The notes beneath the pieces are model-generated. The model was not told the DNA's origin and made no database searches. It worked only from the letters and a program-made list of their open reading frames with translations. Shown here one piece after another: positions 8,722 through 18,197 of a DNA stretch of 56,726 bases; the stretch's first letter is position 1, and the number at the start of each line of letters is the position of its first letter. Both the position numbers and the translations under genes were made by a program. Source of the DNA: Alphaproteobacteria bacterium (GTDB lineage: Bacteria > Pseudomonadota > Alphaproteobacteria > JAUXUR01); contig JAUXUR010000016.1 in NCBI GenBank assembly GCA_030680745.1, positions 1 to 56,726 on the forward strand. The letters are read 5' to 3'.

Positions 8722-10977
8722 TTAAGCAGCGCGTGCTCTTGGTTTAAATGGTTTGCGACCATCTTTATCAAAGGATTTTGCACCAGAACTTGGGGCAAAA
8801 CTCTTCTTTTGAAAGTCTCTTTTAGGTTTATCAAAACCTGCTTTAGGTGCCGCACCATCACGTGAAAAACCTGGTTTCGGACCGTCAAATTTAGGTCTTT
8901 CAGTTCTAGGTCTGTCTTCACGGGGTCTATCATCACGCGGTCTGTCGTCTCGGGGGCCTTTTGAACCATCGAAAGCTGCGCGTTGGGCGCGTGGGCCTTC
9001 AAAACGTTTAGGCGCTGTTCCATCTCTGTCAAATTCACGACGTGGAGGTTTGGAGAAACCGCCTTCGCGTGGTGTGTCTCTGGAGAAACCTTCACGATTG
9101 CCTTCAAAACGTTGTTTAGGCGCTGAGGAATTATCTCTGTCAAACTCACGACGTGGAGGTTTAGAAAAACCGCCTTCGCGCGGTGTGTCTCTAGAAAATC
9201 CTTCACGATTGCCTTCGAAACGTTGTTTAGGCGCTGAGGAATTATCTCTGTCAAATTCACGACGTGGAGGTTTAGAAAAACCGCCTTCGCGTGGTGTGTC
9301 TCTGGAGAAACCTTCACGATTACCTTCAAAGCGTTGTTTAGGCGCTGACGGACGGTCGTTATCAAATTCACGACGTGGAGGTTTGGAGAAACCGCCTTCG
9401 CGTGGTGTGTCTCTGGAGAAACCTTCACGATTGCCTTCAAAGCGTTTTTTAGGGGCTGAATCATCTCTGTCGAATTCACGACGTGGAGGTTTGGAAAAAC
9501 CACCTTCGCGTGGCGTGTCTCTGGAGAATCCTTCACGATTGCCTTCAAAGCGTTGTTTAGGCGCTGATGGACGATCAAAATTATTTTCTTTGGCAAATTC
9601 ACGACGTGGGGGTTTTGAAAAACCTTCTGTGCGTGGTTTATCAGGCGAATAATGGTCGCGCGGTGCGCCTTCAAATCGTTGTTTAGGTGCTGATGGACGA
9701 TCGTTATCGAATTCACGACGTGGTTTTGAAAAACCACCTTTACCGCCGCCTTCAGATTTAAATCCACCAAAAGGTTTTTTAGGATAGAAAGGATCTTGTT
9801 TATCAAAATCACGACGACGATTTTGACCAAAAGATTTTGAATTTTTATTAGTCGATGATTTAGATCCACCATTTCTGGGTGTTTCAATTTTTTGATCTGG
9901 ATTCATTAAGCGTTGAATCTCGCCCCATTTTTTTGTTTGTTGTGGCGTGATCAAGCATAATGAAAAACCTGTTGCACCAGCACGTGCTGTACGGCCAATA
10001 CGATGGATGTAATCTTCAGGACATTGAGGCAAATCATAATTAATAACATGCTGAATATGCGGAATATCAAGTCCACGCGCTGCAACATCGGTTGCAACAA
10101 GAATTTGTGTGCGGCCAATACGGAAACCATGAATAACGCTTTCACGTTTTTTCTGTCTTAGATCGCCATGAATCGCTGAAACGCGATATTTTTCTTTGTA
10201 CAAATTATTCGCCAAGCGATCAGCACCAATTTTCGTTTTAACGAAAATAATAACAGAACCTTCACGTTCACTTAATTGTGACAATAATTGTGGATATTTT
10301 TCTTCTTCAGAAACTTTAAGAATATCTTGCTTAATAGCTGCAGCAGGTTTGAAATTTGATCCAACCGAAACACGTTTTGGATCTTTAAGATATTTCGCTG
10401 CTAATTTTTCGATGGTGACAGGAAAAGTCGCTGAAAACATCATTGTTTGACGATTTTTGGATAAATGCGGAATAATTTGATCTAATTGAATACCAAATCC
10501 CATATCAAGCATACGATCTGTTTCATCTAAAACTAAGAAATGTACATTCTTTGTTTTGAATGTGCCGCGTTCTATATGATCGATCACGCGACCAGGTGTT
10601 CCTACAATAAGACGAGGATTCGCATTAAGCTGTTGCATTTGGCCTGGATAAGGATCACCACCAATTAATAATGCTGTTTTAAGATCACCACGTATGGCTA
10701 AAAGTTGTCTAATGGCCGTATGAACCTGCTGTGCGAGTTCACGTGTCGGCGTTAGAATTAAAGCGGATTCATATGGATTTGCCATCAATTTGGCAATTAA
10801 AGGAATACCAAAAGCAAGTGTTTTGCCGGTACCTGTTTGTGCAGAACCCATAACGTCATGATCATTCATGGCTAAGGGAATTGCTTCCAATTGTATAGGC
10901 GTGGGTGCTGTAAAGCCTAATTTATCAATATATTGAAGAAGTTCTTCTGGGAGACCCATCTGGTGAAAAGCGTTCAT
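8722..10977 (-). CDS. DEAD-box ATP-dependent RNA helicase with 37-residue tandem-repeat tail
   Basis: Cytoplasmic RNA helicase of 751 aa. I chose ATG at 10977 over TTG at 11019 because of the ATAGGT ribosome-binding site. The core shows a Q motif (GFTAPTPIQ), AQTGTGKT, PTRELA, GTPGR, SAT, VATDVAARGLD and HRIGRTARAG. Motif II reads DETD instead of DEAD (about residues 151-154), so Ala is replaced by Thr. The last about 370 residues are basic and Arg/Gly/Phe-rich. They contain seven near-copies of a 37-residue unit (RREFDRD...APKQRFEG...EGFSRDTPREGGFSKPP), then a shorter RPRDDRPRED run. Such RGG-like tails bind RNA non-specifically and can drive condensation; that role here is inference. RhlE/DeaD-type by core. 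Confidence 0.92.
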   Translation of the reverse strand: MNAFHQMGLPEELLQYIDKLGFTAPTPIQLEAIPLAMNDHDVMGSAQTGTGKTLAFGIPLIAKLMANPYESALILTPTRELAQQVHTAIRQLLAIRGDLKTALLIGGDPYPGQMQQLNANPRLIVGTPGRVIDHIERGTFKTKNVHFLVLDETDRMLDMGFGIQLDQIIPHLSKNRQTMMFSATFPVTIEKLAAKYLKDPKRVSVGSNFKPAAAIKQDILKVSEEEKYPQLLSQLSEREGSVIIFVKTKIGADRLANNLYKEKYRVSAIHGDLRQKKRESVIHGFRIGRTQILVATDVAARGLDIPHIQHVINYDLPQCPEDYIHRIGRTARAGATGFSLCLITPQQTKKWGEIQRLMNPDQKIETPRNGGSKSSTNKNSKSFGQNRRRDFDKQDPFYPKKPFGGFKSEGGGKGGFSKPRREFDNDRPSAPKQRFEGAPRDHYSPDKPRTEGFSKPPRREFAKENNFDRPSAPKQRFEGNREGFSRDTPREGGFSKPPRREFDRDDSAPKKRFEGNREGFSRDTPREGGFSKPPRREFDNDRPSAPKQRFEGNREGFSRDTPREGGFSKPPRREFDRDNSSAPKQRFEGNREGFSRDTPREGGFSKPPRREFDRDNSSAPKQRFEGNREGFSRDTPREGGFSKPPRREFDRDGTAPKRFEGPRAQRAAFDGSKGPRDDRPRDDRPREDRPRTERPKFDGPKPGFSRDGAAPKAGFDKPKRDFQKKSFAPSSGAKSFDKDGRKPFKPRARAA
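8990..9735 (-). repeat. 111-bp tandem repeat inside the helicase gene
   Basis: The sequence TCACGACGTGGAGG recurs at about 9035, 9146, 9257, 9368, 9476, 9599 and 9713, a period of 111 bases with copies of 108, 123 and 114. All unit lengths are multiples of three, so the reading frame is kept. The units differ by scattered substitutions, mostly at third codon positions or in the variable centre. The array keeps other frames open on both strands, which gives spurious long frames there. Confidence 0.92.
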
Positions 10978-12005
10978 TGTTGACCTATCTATATTATTGT
11001 CAATTGTTTTCTCTTTCAATCGACTACATAATATAGGATGGAAGAGATTTTTACGGTATAAGTTCTTATATACCTATTATGCAAATTGTTAGGATTATCA
11101 GATTTTGGCATTGCACTATTATTGTGTCTTTAAAACAAAGAGTATCTGTTTAGCCAATTATTTTCCTACCTATACCAACAATTTTCAATTGTGGAGGTTG
11201 TCAGATTTCGGGATTCGTCATGCTGATGTATGAAAAATACATTGCGCGTGCCTCACCACTTATCTTCCTACCCACATTTTGAAATTCTTTGGGTATACAT
11301 TTTGAAATAAGAACGGGATAATTTAGAAAATATAAAATTTTAGTTTTTTCTAAAAAGGATTCGCTTATTTAACGAGGACTATATATCTTTTTTGCTTAAA
11401 AAGCAAGATAAGAATTTAATCTGTATAAAATTAGTGATATTTAAAACTGAACATTATTTTCTTTGCGAAAATTTTATCATTCTGCACTTTTTTTTTCACT
11501 CAGATATTTTGACTTTTGGCCATCCATACGCTGCAACGTAGGGCAAATATTCATGCTATTTATTGCGCCCTAATAATCTTTCAGTTTCAAGGAAATTCGA
11601 CTCTGCGGAATCGCCAGATAGGCATGGATAATCCAAGGAATTGCTAGTCATTTCCAACATTTATTCATTTTTTGTCTTTCAGATAATATTTAGATTTTTA
11701 TATTAAGATTACAAACTGTTATAGCGTACCAAAGATTAAAAAACAATCCAGAGAAAAGGTCTATATATATGATTACTTTATTGCATTGAAGTAAAATTTC
11801 GCTGGTAAATTCTGAACCTACAACGAGACACATGATCCAGAGAGCATGCGTCTAAAGTTATTTAACCTATAAAACCTATGAAAGTCAGCATTTCCATGAT
11901 ATCTTTAACATGTTTTTATTGTAACAAAGTCAAATCGTATTAATTGCTTTGTTTACATTCATTTGTGTCCATAGAAACTAAACAAATAGTTTCGAAAGAG
12001 GTCTG
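10978..12005. other. About 1 kb without a recognised gene
   Basis: No frame in this stretch looks coding on either strand. It contains one palindromic repeat (11171-11297) and otherwise AT-rich sequence, including a GC-richer patch near 11520-11650. I recognise no tRNA, tmRNA, RNase P or signal-recognition RNA. It may be a decayed gene or hold promoters for the helicase and for the small gene at 12006. Confidence 0.5.
11171..11297. repeat. Palindromic repeat element with TATACC ends
   Basis: The left end TATACCAACAATTTTCAA matches the complement of the right end (TATACCCAAAGAATTTCAA). The inner part, read on the complementary strand, matches 37771-37890 over about 95 bases, including ATGTGGGTAGGAAGAT and CGAATCC..GAAATCT. 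The centre carries the same TGTAT...ATACAT core seen in the TATAGT-ended elements, so it appears to be a variant of that family. Confidence 0.7.
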
Positions 12006-12200
12006 ATGCTTAAATTTTTAATTATTTCAGCCATTATTATTTTTATAGTATATAAGATTAGAATTTATATGATCCATTTGCTATTTCCGCAACTTAAGGG
12101 CGAAAATGCAAAAATATCAGATCTACATTATTGTAGATCATGTAAAAGCTTTCATTTGGAAGGTGATCAGCATTGTAAAAATCCAAAGAAAGATTCTTAA
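12006..12200 (+). CDS. Small membrane protein with zinc-ribbon-like Cys cluster
   Basis: A 64-aa protein with an excellent GAAAGAGG ribosome-binding site four bases before ATG. Residues about 2-25 form one membrane helix. The C-terminal half, YCRSCKSFHLEGDQHC, carries a C-x2-C and a third Cys plus two His, which could bind zinc. No family was recognised, but this layout (short helix plus a small Cys module) is common in alphaproteobacterial hypothetical proteins. It lies 134 bases before htpX. Confidence 0.55.
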   Translation: MLKFLIISAIIIFIVYKIRIYMIHLLFPQLKGENAKISDLHYCRSCKSFHLEGDQHCKNPKKDS

Positions 12201-12333
12201 TACTATAGATGCAAAAGCATCATTGTTTTCAACAGTTTTAATAATAAACTCAACCAAACCCTTTAAAATTTCTATTTTTAAGATATATTAGTAAGGGTAT
12301 GCAAGATTTTAAATAAGCCCTTAAAGGAAAAAA

Positions 12334-13182
12334 ATGGCACGCACTTTTCTACTCCTAGCAGGACTTACGGCTCTTTTTGTAGGTATAGGCTTTTTAATTG
12401 GTGGCACAAGCGGCATGATTATTGCGCTTGTTATTGCTTTAGCGATGAACTTCTTTTCTTATTGGTATTCCGATAAACTTGTTTTAAATATGTATAACGC
12501 GAAAGCTGTAACGCCTCAAGAATCGCCTGAACTATATAGTATGATTAAAGAGCTTGTCATGCGCGCGCAATTGCCTATGCCTAAGCTTTACCTCATTCAT
12601 GAAGATCAGCCCAACGCATTTGCAACGGGTAGAAATCCAGAAAATGCTGCCATTGCTGTTACAACCGGTTTATTAAATGCTTTAAGACCTGACGAGGTTA
12701 AAGGTGTTATTGCTCATGAACTCGCGCATGTCAAAAATAGAGATACGCTTATCATGACAATTACTGCAGGTATTGCAGGCGCCATTTCAATGTTAGGTCA
12801 TGTGGCACTTTTTACATCACATAGCAACGATAGCAATAACAAAACAAATATATTTGGTACAATTCTTATCGTTATTTTAGGCCCTATTGCTGCCATGCTC
12901 GTTCAAATGGCTATTTCCAGATCACGTGAATATGAGGCTGATCGATTGGGTGCACTTATTTGTGGACATCCTTTGTGGCTTGCAAGTGCGCTTGAAAAAA
13001 TGCAAAACGCGGCACAGCATATTGAAAGTCCCAAGGCAGAAAATAATCCTGCAACAGCACATATGTTTATCATCAATCCTCTAAGCGGACATTTAATGGA
13101 TAATTTATTTTCAACACACCCAAACACCCTTAATCGCATTATGCGTCTTAAAAAAATGGCAGGATCTAACCCATGGTCGTAA
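12334..13182 (+). CDS. htpX: HtpX membrane zinc metalloprotease
   Basis: Inner-membrane M48 protease of 282 aa that removes damaged membrane proteins. Two hydrophobic segments (residues about 5-45) lead in. The zinc site is HELAH at 128-132 in the context [14 protein letters not shown], and the third ligand is the Glu of [11 protein letters not shown]. Two more hydrophobic stretches lie at about 138-155 and 172-192. An AAAGG ribosome-binding site precedes the ATG. The gene overlaps rsmB by 10 bases. Family members are often stress-induced; I saw no clear heat-shock promoter. Confidence 0.95.
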   Translation: MARTFLLLAGLTALFVGIGFLIGGTSGMIIALVIALAMNFFSYWYSDKLVLNMYNAKAVTPQESPELYSMIKELVMRAQLPMPKLYLIHEDQPNAFATGRNPENAAIAVTTGLLNALRPDEVKGVIAHELAHVKNRDTLIMTITAGIAGAISMLGHVALFTSHSNDSNNKTNIFGTILIVILGPIAAMLVQMAISRSREYEADRLGALICGHPLWLASALEKMQNAAQHIESPKAENNPATAHMFIINPLSGHLMDNLFSTHPNTLNRIMRLKKMAGSNPWS

Positions 13183-14516
13183 GCATGCCTATTGATCGTC
13201 AAAGCTTTCTAGAAAAAGAAGGTGTATTGCCTCGTTTTCTCGTTATTAAAGCATTAGAAGCATTATGGCAAGGCAAAGAAATTGATTTTACGCATAGTAA
13301 AGGCTACAAACAATTAAGCCAAGAAGATAAGGGTTTTTCTAAATTACTTTATCTTACGGTGATTAGAACGTCCGGACAATGCGACGCACTTATCGATTCG
13401 TTAGTTCTTAAAAAGATAGAAAAAAAGAATATGATGATACGCGATATTTTGCGTTTAGGGATTGTACAGCACCATTTTTTAAAAACATCTTCTTACGCGA
13501 TCGTAACAACGGCGCTTCACTTAATCGATCATTTGAATCAGAAAAACTTTAAGCCTTTTGTGCATGCTGTATTAAGTAAAATCATTCGAAATGAACATCA
13601 ATTCTTGATCAAAGAAACAGGCGTTGATAAAAATTTTCCTGAATGGATGTTTAAGCGTTGGCGTAATAATTATGGTCTAGGCAAAGCGCAAGAAATTGCC
13701 TTCGCTTTTTCAAGAGAAACGCCTACTGATTTTACCATTAAAACTGATCCGGATATATGGGCCGAAAAACTTGGTGGCACCATTATACCTTTCAATACAA
13801 TTAGATCTTATCGTCAGTCAATGATCGAAAGTTTAGAAGGCTATCATGAAGGTGAATGGTGGATTCAGGATTGGTCATCTTCTTTACCCGTTAAATTACT
13901 CAATCCTATTAATGGTAAAAAAGCACTTGATTTATGTGCAGCCCCCGGTGGTAAAACAGCACAATTAATAGCTTATGGTCTGGATGTAACCGCAATTGAT
14001 AATTCAGCGCATCGATTAAAAAGGTTACACGAAAATTTAAAACGTCTCAAAATGCAGGCAAATATCATTCAAGAAGATGCAATCACCTGGAAAAGCAAGG
14101 ATAAATTTGACTATGTCCTTGTTGATGCACCTTGTAGTGGCACTGGCACTTTTAGACGTCATCCTGAACGTAGGTTCCTAAGAAAAGAAAATGATCTTGA
14201 TTCATTGCTTGAGATTCAAGAAAAAATACTTTTAACAGGTATGAAGCATTTAGCAAATGAAGGCACATTAATATATTGCACCTGCTCACTTGAACCAGAA
14301 GAAAATACACAACAAATTGAAAAAGCGCTTGCTCATTACAAAACTATAGAACGTGTTCCATTCACATTGGAAGAGGTCCAAGGTATCAAATCCATTTTAA
14401 CACCCTCTGGCGATATACAAGTTTTACCTTTTGAATTATCAGAGTTCGGCGGCGCTGATGGCTTTTTCATCGCACGTTTAAAAAGAAAACAAGCTATTTC
14501 TTGCAATGTTGAATAA
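13173..14516 (+). CDS. rsmB: 16S rRNA m5C967 methyltransferase RsmB
   Basis: SAM-dependent rRNA cytosine-C5 methylase of 447 aa. An N-terminal NusB-like RNA-binding domain covers about residues 10-150. The catalytic domain has [15 protein letters not shown] (SAM motif I), [16 protein letters not shown] (motif IV with one catalytic Cys) and [12 protein letters not shown] (motif VI with the nucleophilic Cys). It ends in the usual [15 protein letters not shown] at 13173 is inside htpX; a second ATG four codons later is possible. L31 follows, making a small ribosome-related group. Confidence 0.93.
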   Translation: MVVSMPIDRQSFLEKEGVLPRFLVIKALEALWQGKEIDFTHSKGYKQLSQEDKGFSKLLYLTVIRTSGQCDALIDSLVLKKIEKKNMMIRDILRLGIVQHHFLKTSSYAIVTTALHLIDHLNQKNFKPFVHAVLSKIIRNEHQFLIKETGVDKNFPEWMFKRWRNNYGLGKAQEIAFAFSRETPTDFTIKTDPDIWAEKLGGTIIPFNTIRSYRQSMIESLEGYHEGEWWIQDWSSSLPVKLLNPINGKKALDLCAAPGGKTAQLIAYGLDVTAIDNSAHRLKRLHENLKRLKMQANIIQEDAITWKSKDKFDYVLVDAPCSGTGTFRRHPERRFLRKENDLDSLLEIQEKILLTGMKHLANEGTLIYCTCSLEPEENTQQIEKALAHYKTIERVPFTLEEVQGIKSILTPSGDIQVLPFELSEFGGADGFFIARLKRKQAISCNVE

Positions 14517-14563
14517 TTTTTGATATAAGTTATTTTCGAGTTTTGAAATAAGGGGTTTAGACC

Positions 14564-14791
14564 GTGAAAAAGAATATCCATCCAAATTACCATGAAATCA
14601 CCCTCATCTTAACGGATGGCACGAGTTACAACACGCGCTCCACATGGGGAAAAGAAGGCGACGTTATGCGTCTTGAAACTGACCGCACTTCACATCATGC
14701 ATGGGTAGGTGGTACACAAAGAATTCTAGATACTGGCCAATTGTCACGTTTCAACAAACGTTTCAAAAGCTTTGGTTTGGACAAACAATAA
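14564..14791 (+). CDS. rpmE: 50S ribosomal protein L31
   Basis: A 75-aa protein starting at GTG with an AAGGGG ribosome-binding site. The N-terminal IHPNYHEI and the central [15 protein letters not shown] are typical of L31. It is the zinc-free form: none of the four Cys of the C+ paralogue is present. It follows rsmB by 47 bases. Its 3' side runs into a composite palindromic element rather than a classical terminator. Confidence 0.92.
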   Translation: MKKNIHPNYHEITLILTDGTSYNTRSTWGKEGDVMRLETDRTSHHAWVGGTQRILDTGQLSRFNKRFKSFGLDKQ

Positions 14792-14823
14792 AATATTTGA
14801 CCCAAAACCTACTAACAATCCAG

Positions 14824-15008
14824 CTGTTTCCCTGAACCAATGAGAGCCAAGGGCTCGAATGCCGATTCAGGGTCCATATAATAATCATGATCGAAGATCA
14901 TGACATGCTTTAAAAAAAACTTTAGAGTCATGCTTTCTCGAGCATGAATCTCGTTTTGGATCCTGAATCTGCTTTCGTTGCTTTGCTTCAAGGCGTTCAG
15001 GAAAACAG
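14824..15008. repeat. Composite palindromic element, family B, copy 1
   Basis: About 185 bp ending in CTGTTTCCCTGAAC and GTTCAGGAAAACAG, which are inverted copies of each other. Each side is itself a hairpin: one contains GAGAGCCAAGGGCTCG, and the other contains GAATCTGCTTTCG and its partner. Smaller palindromes lie between (TCATGATCGAAGATCATGA and CATGCTTTCTCGAGCATG). Its reverse complement matches 32624-32800 along the whole length. It sits 32 bases after rpmE and 56 bases from the rcdA end. Confidence 0.85.
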
Positions 15009-15064
15009 TGATGCAAGGCGTATAAAATTAAAAATTATCCCCCAATTACGTTAATACTAACCAA

Positions 15065-15463
15065 TTATTTCTGATTAATCATTACCTCTAAACGTTCAAC
15101 CCGTTCAAATAATGTTTGACTACGATCAAGCAATGATTTGAGTTTACCTGGAATGGGTAACTTTGTTTGTTCTGGATCAAAATCAATCCAGCGTCTTAGA
15201 CTATTGCGACCTTCCTTACCTTCATCAGAATGCATCTCGCCTGTATGAACAGCTTTTTGAACCAGTAGCCATGCCATAATATCCGTCAATTGCGCTGTAA
15301 GACGCATCGTAAGACACGTAAGTGCTAACCTTATGGCGGGTTCCGCTTGCTTTGCTTGATTTGGCTGATATGCTTCTAAATAATCTCTAACCTCGACGAG
15401 CAATTTTAGGGCATCATCATAGGTTTTCCCAAAAAATGCTGTTGCATATATTTTACTGCCCAT
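15065..15463 (-). CDS. rcdA: DUF1465 / RcdA-like regulator of CtrA degradation
   Basis: Cytoplasmic 132-aa protein. The segment TMRLTAQLTDIMAWLLVQKAVHTGEM closely follows the pattern known from Caulobacter RcdA (helical DUF1465). RcdA acts as an adaptor that helps deliver CtrA to ClpXP at the pole. The C-terminal coiled helix (LLDRSQTLFERVERLEVMINQ) is also typical. It stands alone, leftward, between two intergenic regions. The match to DUF1465 is strong; whether it works on CtrA in this organism is inference. Confidence 0.8.
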   Translation of the reverse strand: MGSKIYATAFFGKTYDDALKLLVEVRDYLEAYQPNQAKQAEPAIRLALTCLTMRLTAQLTDIMAWLLVQKAVHTGEMHSDEGKEGRNSLRRWIDFDPEQTKLPIPGKLKSLLDRSQTLFERVERLEVMINQK

Positions 15464-15657
15464 TGTCTCCTCCTAACGTAATAACTTATGTGTCGTTGTA
15501 TTATTATTTTGGCGTAATTAAGTTAAAATTAGATTAAAAGAAAAAACTATATCTTTAAATTTTTTTTAAAATTATATTATAAAGGTGGGTAAGTAAATAA
15601 TGAATACATATAAGTATGAAAGAAAGAAATATAGAACTGAATAGTTTTTTTAAAAAG

Positions 15658-15696
15658 AAAAGGCCCAGCATTATACTAATATTCTGCTGGGCCTTA
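15658..15696 (-). terminator. Rho-independent terminator of the DUF2059 gene
   Basis: AGGCCCAGCA at 15661-15670 pairs perfectly with TGCTGGGCCT at 15685-15694. On the minus strand it is followed by a T-rich run. It lies just after the DUF2059 stop codon. Confidence 0.92.
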
Positions 15697-15701
15697 TTAT
15701 A

Positions 15702-16319
15702 TTAATCGATTTCTTCTGCTTCGCCTTTTTTAGCGCCTTCTTCTTGCATTTTTTGGAATTTTTCCATCATTTCTTTTTGTTTCTTAGCTTCTTCTTCACG
15801 TTTTTCAAGAAGTTCATCAACTAATTTTGGATCAATACCAGCTTTTTTAGCAGCATCCATACCTTTTTTCAACGCATCTTGCATTGCAGGCATTAGGCCT
15901 TTGCTTGTGTCTTGCATGACTTTTGACATTTCTTCCATAACTTTAGGCATCATATTTTTTTGCTTTATGCCAGCGGGTGATTTCATAAAAGCAGTAATTG
16001 CTGCAAGATCTTCTTCAGTGAAATGCTTGTCATAAAGACCAGCTAATTGTGGCATGACTTTGCCATAAATTTCTTTGGTGATACGAATTAATTCTTCTTT
16101 AACAGCTTTTGTAAAAACTTCATCAAATTTAGTTTGTTGATCGCCAAATTTACCTTTAAATGGATTGGGGACATTTTTAGTAATTTGTGCAAATGATTGC
16201 TCAATTTGTTTGTCTGCTTCACTTAATTTGATAACTTCGTCAATAAGTGCTTTTTTGTCAGCTTGTGCAAAACTTGTTACAAGCACAAAAGCAAGGGGAA
16301 GGGCAAAACGTTTAAACAT
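15702..16319 (-). CDS. Secreted DUF2059-family protein
   Basis: A 205-aa protein starting at ATG 16319, which has AAAGGA before it. A longer frame to 16373 exists but lacks a ribosome-binding site. The signal peptide (FKRFALPLAFVLVTSFAQA) is followed by an alpha-helical DUF2059-like domain: DKHFTEEDLAAITAFMKSP and a GIKQKNMMP segment are characteristic. The tail (about residues 165-205) is a highly charged EEEAKKQKEMMEK coiled coil with many Lys and Glu. It is probably periplasmic; its function is not known. It has its own strong terminator. Confidence 0.8.
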   Translation of the reverse strand: MFKRFALPLAFVLVTSFAQADKKALIDEVIKLSEADKQIEQSFAQITKNVPNPFKGKFGDQQTKFDEVFTKAVKEELIRITKEIYGKVMPQLAGLYDKHFTEEDLAAITAFMKSPAGIKQKNMMPKVMEEMSKVMQDTSKGLMPAMQDALKKGMDAAKKAGIDPKLVDELLEKREEEAKKQKEMMEKFQKMQEEGAKKGEAEEID

Positions 16320-16406
16320 AGGTAAGATTCCTTTGGAGGGTTCAAATAAATTTCTAATAGGCCCATCATACAAAAAAATTCATAAAAAATCAAAAAATGT
16401 TTGTTT

Positions 16407-16916
16407 TTATATTTTTTTTGATAAAAAGATCGCCAATTTTGTGCCCTGACGAATCATTTGCCTCAATACAGGATAACAAGGTGCAGCTTTTGCAAATTTT
16501 TCAATACCTTGTTCCTTATGATGAATTTCATCATTTTGAAATTCTTTGATTTTATCCTTTAAATCGTCATTCAGTTCTGGATGCTGTAATTGCTCTTCGT
16601 AATGTTCTTCAATAACTTCCTCAACAGCAACAGTGCATACCATGGCAGCACGTCGTCCCAAAAGTGCCGTTCCAGCCCCCAAAGCAAAACCCATCACACG
16701 CCAAAAAGGCGTCAAAATTGTAGGTCTTATATGTTCATTTTTTAATTTTGTATCAAAATAAGCAAAATGATCCTCTTCTTGAGACAGCATTGTTTCGATC
16801 ATTTTTTTTGTCTCACGTCGTCTTAATACGGCAAGCTGACCTTTATAAATTTGAACAGCGCCAAATTCACCCGCATGGTTGACGCGTATCATTGATTCAT
16901 ATTCTTTATTTTTCAT
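16407..16916 (-). CDS. coq7: Demethoxyubiquinone hydroxylase COQ7/CAT5 type
   Basis: A 169-aa di-iron oxygenase that adds the last ring hydroxyl in ubiquinone synthesis, acting at the inner-membrane surface. The di-iron ligands are visible as NHAGEFGA, QEEDHFAYF, EEVIEEHYEEQ and DEIHHKEQG. The middle GFALGAGTALLG is the hydrophobic membrane-binding helix. It overlaps dsbB by 4 bases (ATGA), so the two are translated together. Ubiquinone is also the electron acceptor for DsbB, which fits the pairing. Confidence 0.94.
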   Translation of the reverse strand: MKNKEYESMIRVNHAGEFGAVQIYKGQLAVLRRRETKKMIETMLSQEEDHFAYFDTKLKNEHIRPTILTPFWRVMGFALGAGTALLGRRAAMVCTVAVEEVIEEHYEEQLQHPELNDDLKDKIKEFQNDEIHHKEQGIEKFAKAAPCYPVLRQMIRQGTKLAIFLSKKI

Positions 16917-17434
16917 TTGCTACTTCTTTTTTTAATAATACCTAAAAATGATAATATCATTAAAAAACAGGACAAAATAAAATTATATCCCGTCATTGAC
17001 AGCCCAAATAAAGACCATTGTACGATTGCACATTGAACAACTGGTGTTGCAAGGATTTGTTTGCGCATTTCATCGATGTCATCTTCGTCACCCAAAGTTG
17101 ATCCGCATATTTCATGATCTGTCCACCAAGCTTGCTCTATACCAAAATGGTAAAAACTAATACCAACATTTGCCGCAAATGTAAAAAATAGAAATGCATA
17201 GAGAACAAAGCGAATTTTCGATTTTTTGTACAAAAAAAGCCCAAAAACGCTTAACCCTATCGCAATCCAATAAGGATAACGTTGATACAAGCAAAGGTTA
17301 CAAGGTTCGAGCATATCAACATATTGACTGTAATATGCATAAGAAAGCACAAAAAAAGAGGTAAGCCCAAAAAATGCAAACATCAAAAAGTGAAATGATA
17401 TTTTCGAAAAAATAACTTTTTTAATTGCCATCAT
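16913..17434 (-). CDS. dsbB: Disulfide bond formation protein DsbB
   Basis: Four-helix inner-membrane protein of 173 aa that re-oxidises DsbA and passes electrons to quinone. The first Cys pair is Cys45-x-x-Cys48 in EPCNLCLYQRYPYW. The second pair is Cys110 (HEICGS) and Cys135 (VVQC) in the periplasmic loop. Membrane segments lie at about 12-35, 53-70, 74-96 and 145-165. It precedes and overlaps coq7. DsbA is not in the window. Confidence 0.93.
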   Translation of the reverse strand: MMAIKKVIFSKISFHFLMFAFFGLTSFFVLSYAYYSQYVDMLEPCNLCLYQRYPYWIAIGLSVFGLFLYKKSKIRFVLYAFLFFTFAANVGISFYHFGIEQAWWTDHEICGSTLGDEDDIDEMRKQILATPVVQCAIVQWSLFGLSMTGYNFILSCFLMILSFLGIIKKRSSK

Positions 17435-17487
17435 GTAAAAACCTATTGACCATTTTCAAAACTTCGTTAAGATTCAAACTCGTTAAT

Positions 17488-17573
17488 GCCCCTGTGGTGG
17501 AATGGTAGACGCGGCAGACTCAAAATCTGTTGTCTTTGCGGACGTGGGAGTTCGAGTCTCCCCGGGGGCACCA
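17488..17573 (+). tRNA. tRNA-Leu (anticodon CAA)
   Basis: The acceptor arm GCCCCTG pairs with CGGGGGC, and the 3' CCA is encoded. The D arm contains GTGGTGGAATGGTAGACGC. The anticodon stem-loop reads GCAGA-CTCAAAA-TCTGT, giving CAA. The long variable arm and TTCGAGTC T-loop match a class II leucine tRNA. Its 3' end is 4 bases from the end of the convergent cytochrome b561 gene. Confidence 0.96.
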
Positions 17574-17577
17574 AATC

Positions 17578-18141
17578 TTATTTGTTCTTTTTATTATTAT
17601 CTTTCCATCCTGGCATCATCCTTCTTAAGATATTATCTTTCAAAATAAAGTGATGGTAAAGACCGCCGACAATATGAAAAGCCGTAAAACCTATAATCAC
17701 CCAGATCATATATTCGTGTACTTTATTTGCAAATTTTGAAATTGCAGGATTTTTCATGATTGGATCTATTGTGAATAAATCAAAAATTTTAATAGGATGA
17801 CCCCCAAGCGTTGACATCAAATATCCGCTTATAGGAATAATCAACATCGAAAGATAAAGTGCCCAAATCACACCTTGCGCCGATTTCTTTTGCCAATTAG
17901 GCATTGGTGGATCTTTAGGCACAACATTTAAAAAACGCCAAAAAAGTCGTAGCACTATAATCAATAATGCCAACATACCTAATGCTTTGTGTAGATCAAA
18001 TAATTTCCATTTTTCATCGCCATCTGGAAAGTCACCCATCACAAAACCAAGCGTAATTTGGCCGATCAAAAAGGCAAAAATAAACCAGTGTAAAAATTGT
18101 GTAACGATACCCCAACTTTGATCGCTATTTCGTAAATTCAT
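17578..18141 (-). CDS. Cytochrome b561-family di-haem membrane protein
   Basis: A 187-aa protein with four membrane helices (about residues 14-35, 50-70, 87-107 and 147-167). Candidate haem ligands are His18 in QFLHW, His51 in DLHKALGM, and two His in HEYMIWVIIGFTAFHIVGGLYHH. This is the bacterial CybB-type that moves electrons between quinone and periplasmic acceptors. Its stop codon lies almost on the end of the opposite-strand tRNA-Leu, so the two genes have essentially no spacer. Confidence 0.88.
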   Translation of the reverse strand: MNLRNSDQSWGIVTQFLHWFIFAFLIGQITLGFVMGDFPDGDEKWKLFDLHKALGMLALLIIVLRLFWRFLNVVPKDPPMPNWQKKSAQGVIWALYLSMLIIPISGYLMSTLGGHPIKIFDLFTIDPIMKNPAISKFANKVHEYMIWVIIGFTAFHIVGGLYHHFILKDNILRRMMPGWKDNNKKNK

Positions 18142-18197
18142 ATTTTCCTCTATATTTTTATTATTGTAAATTTGCCCATAAGATTGGCGCTAACCTA

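Noticed and set aside
9050-9652. 200-aa plus-strand frame opposite the repeats
   Set aside because: Antisense shadow of the repetitive helicase tail; made only of the repeat translated in another frame.
8709-9887. Long 392-aa frame on the minus strand within the helicase tail
   Set aside because: It is an alternative frame of the 111-bp repeats, kept open because each unit is a multiple of three with no stop; the protein is repetitive and lacks helicase or other motifs.
12106-12291. 61-aa frame overlapping the zinc-ribbon-like gene
   Set aside because: Alternative frame of the 12006 gene, which has the far better start.
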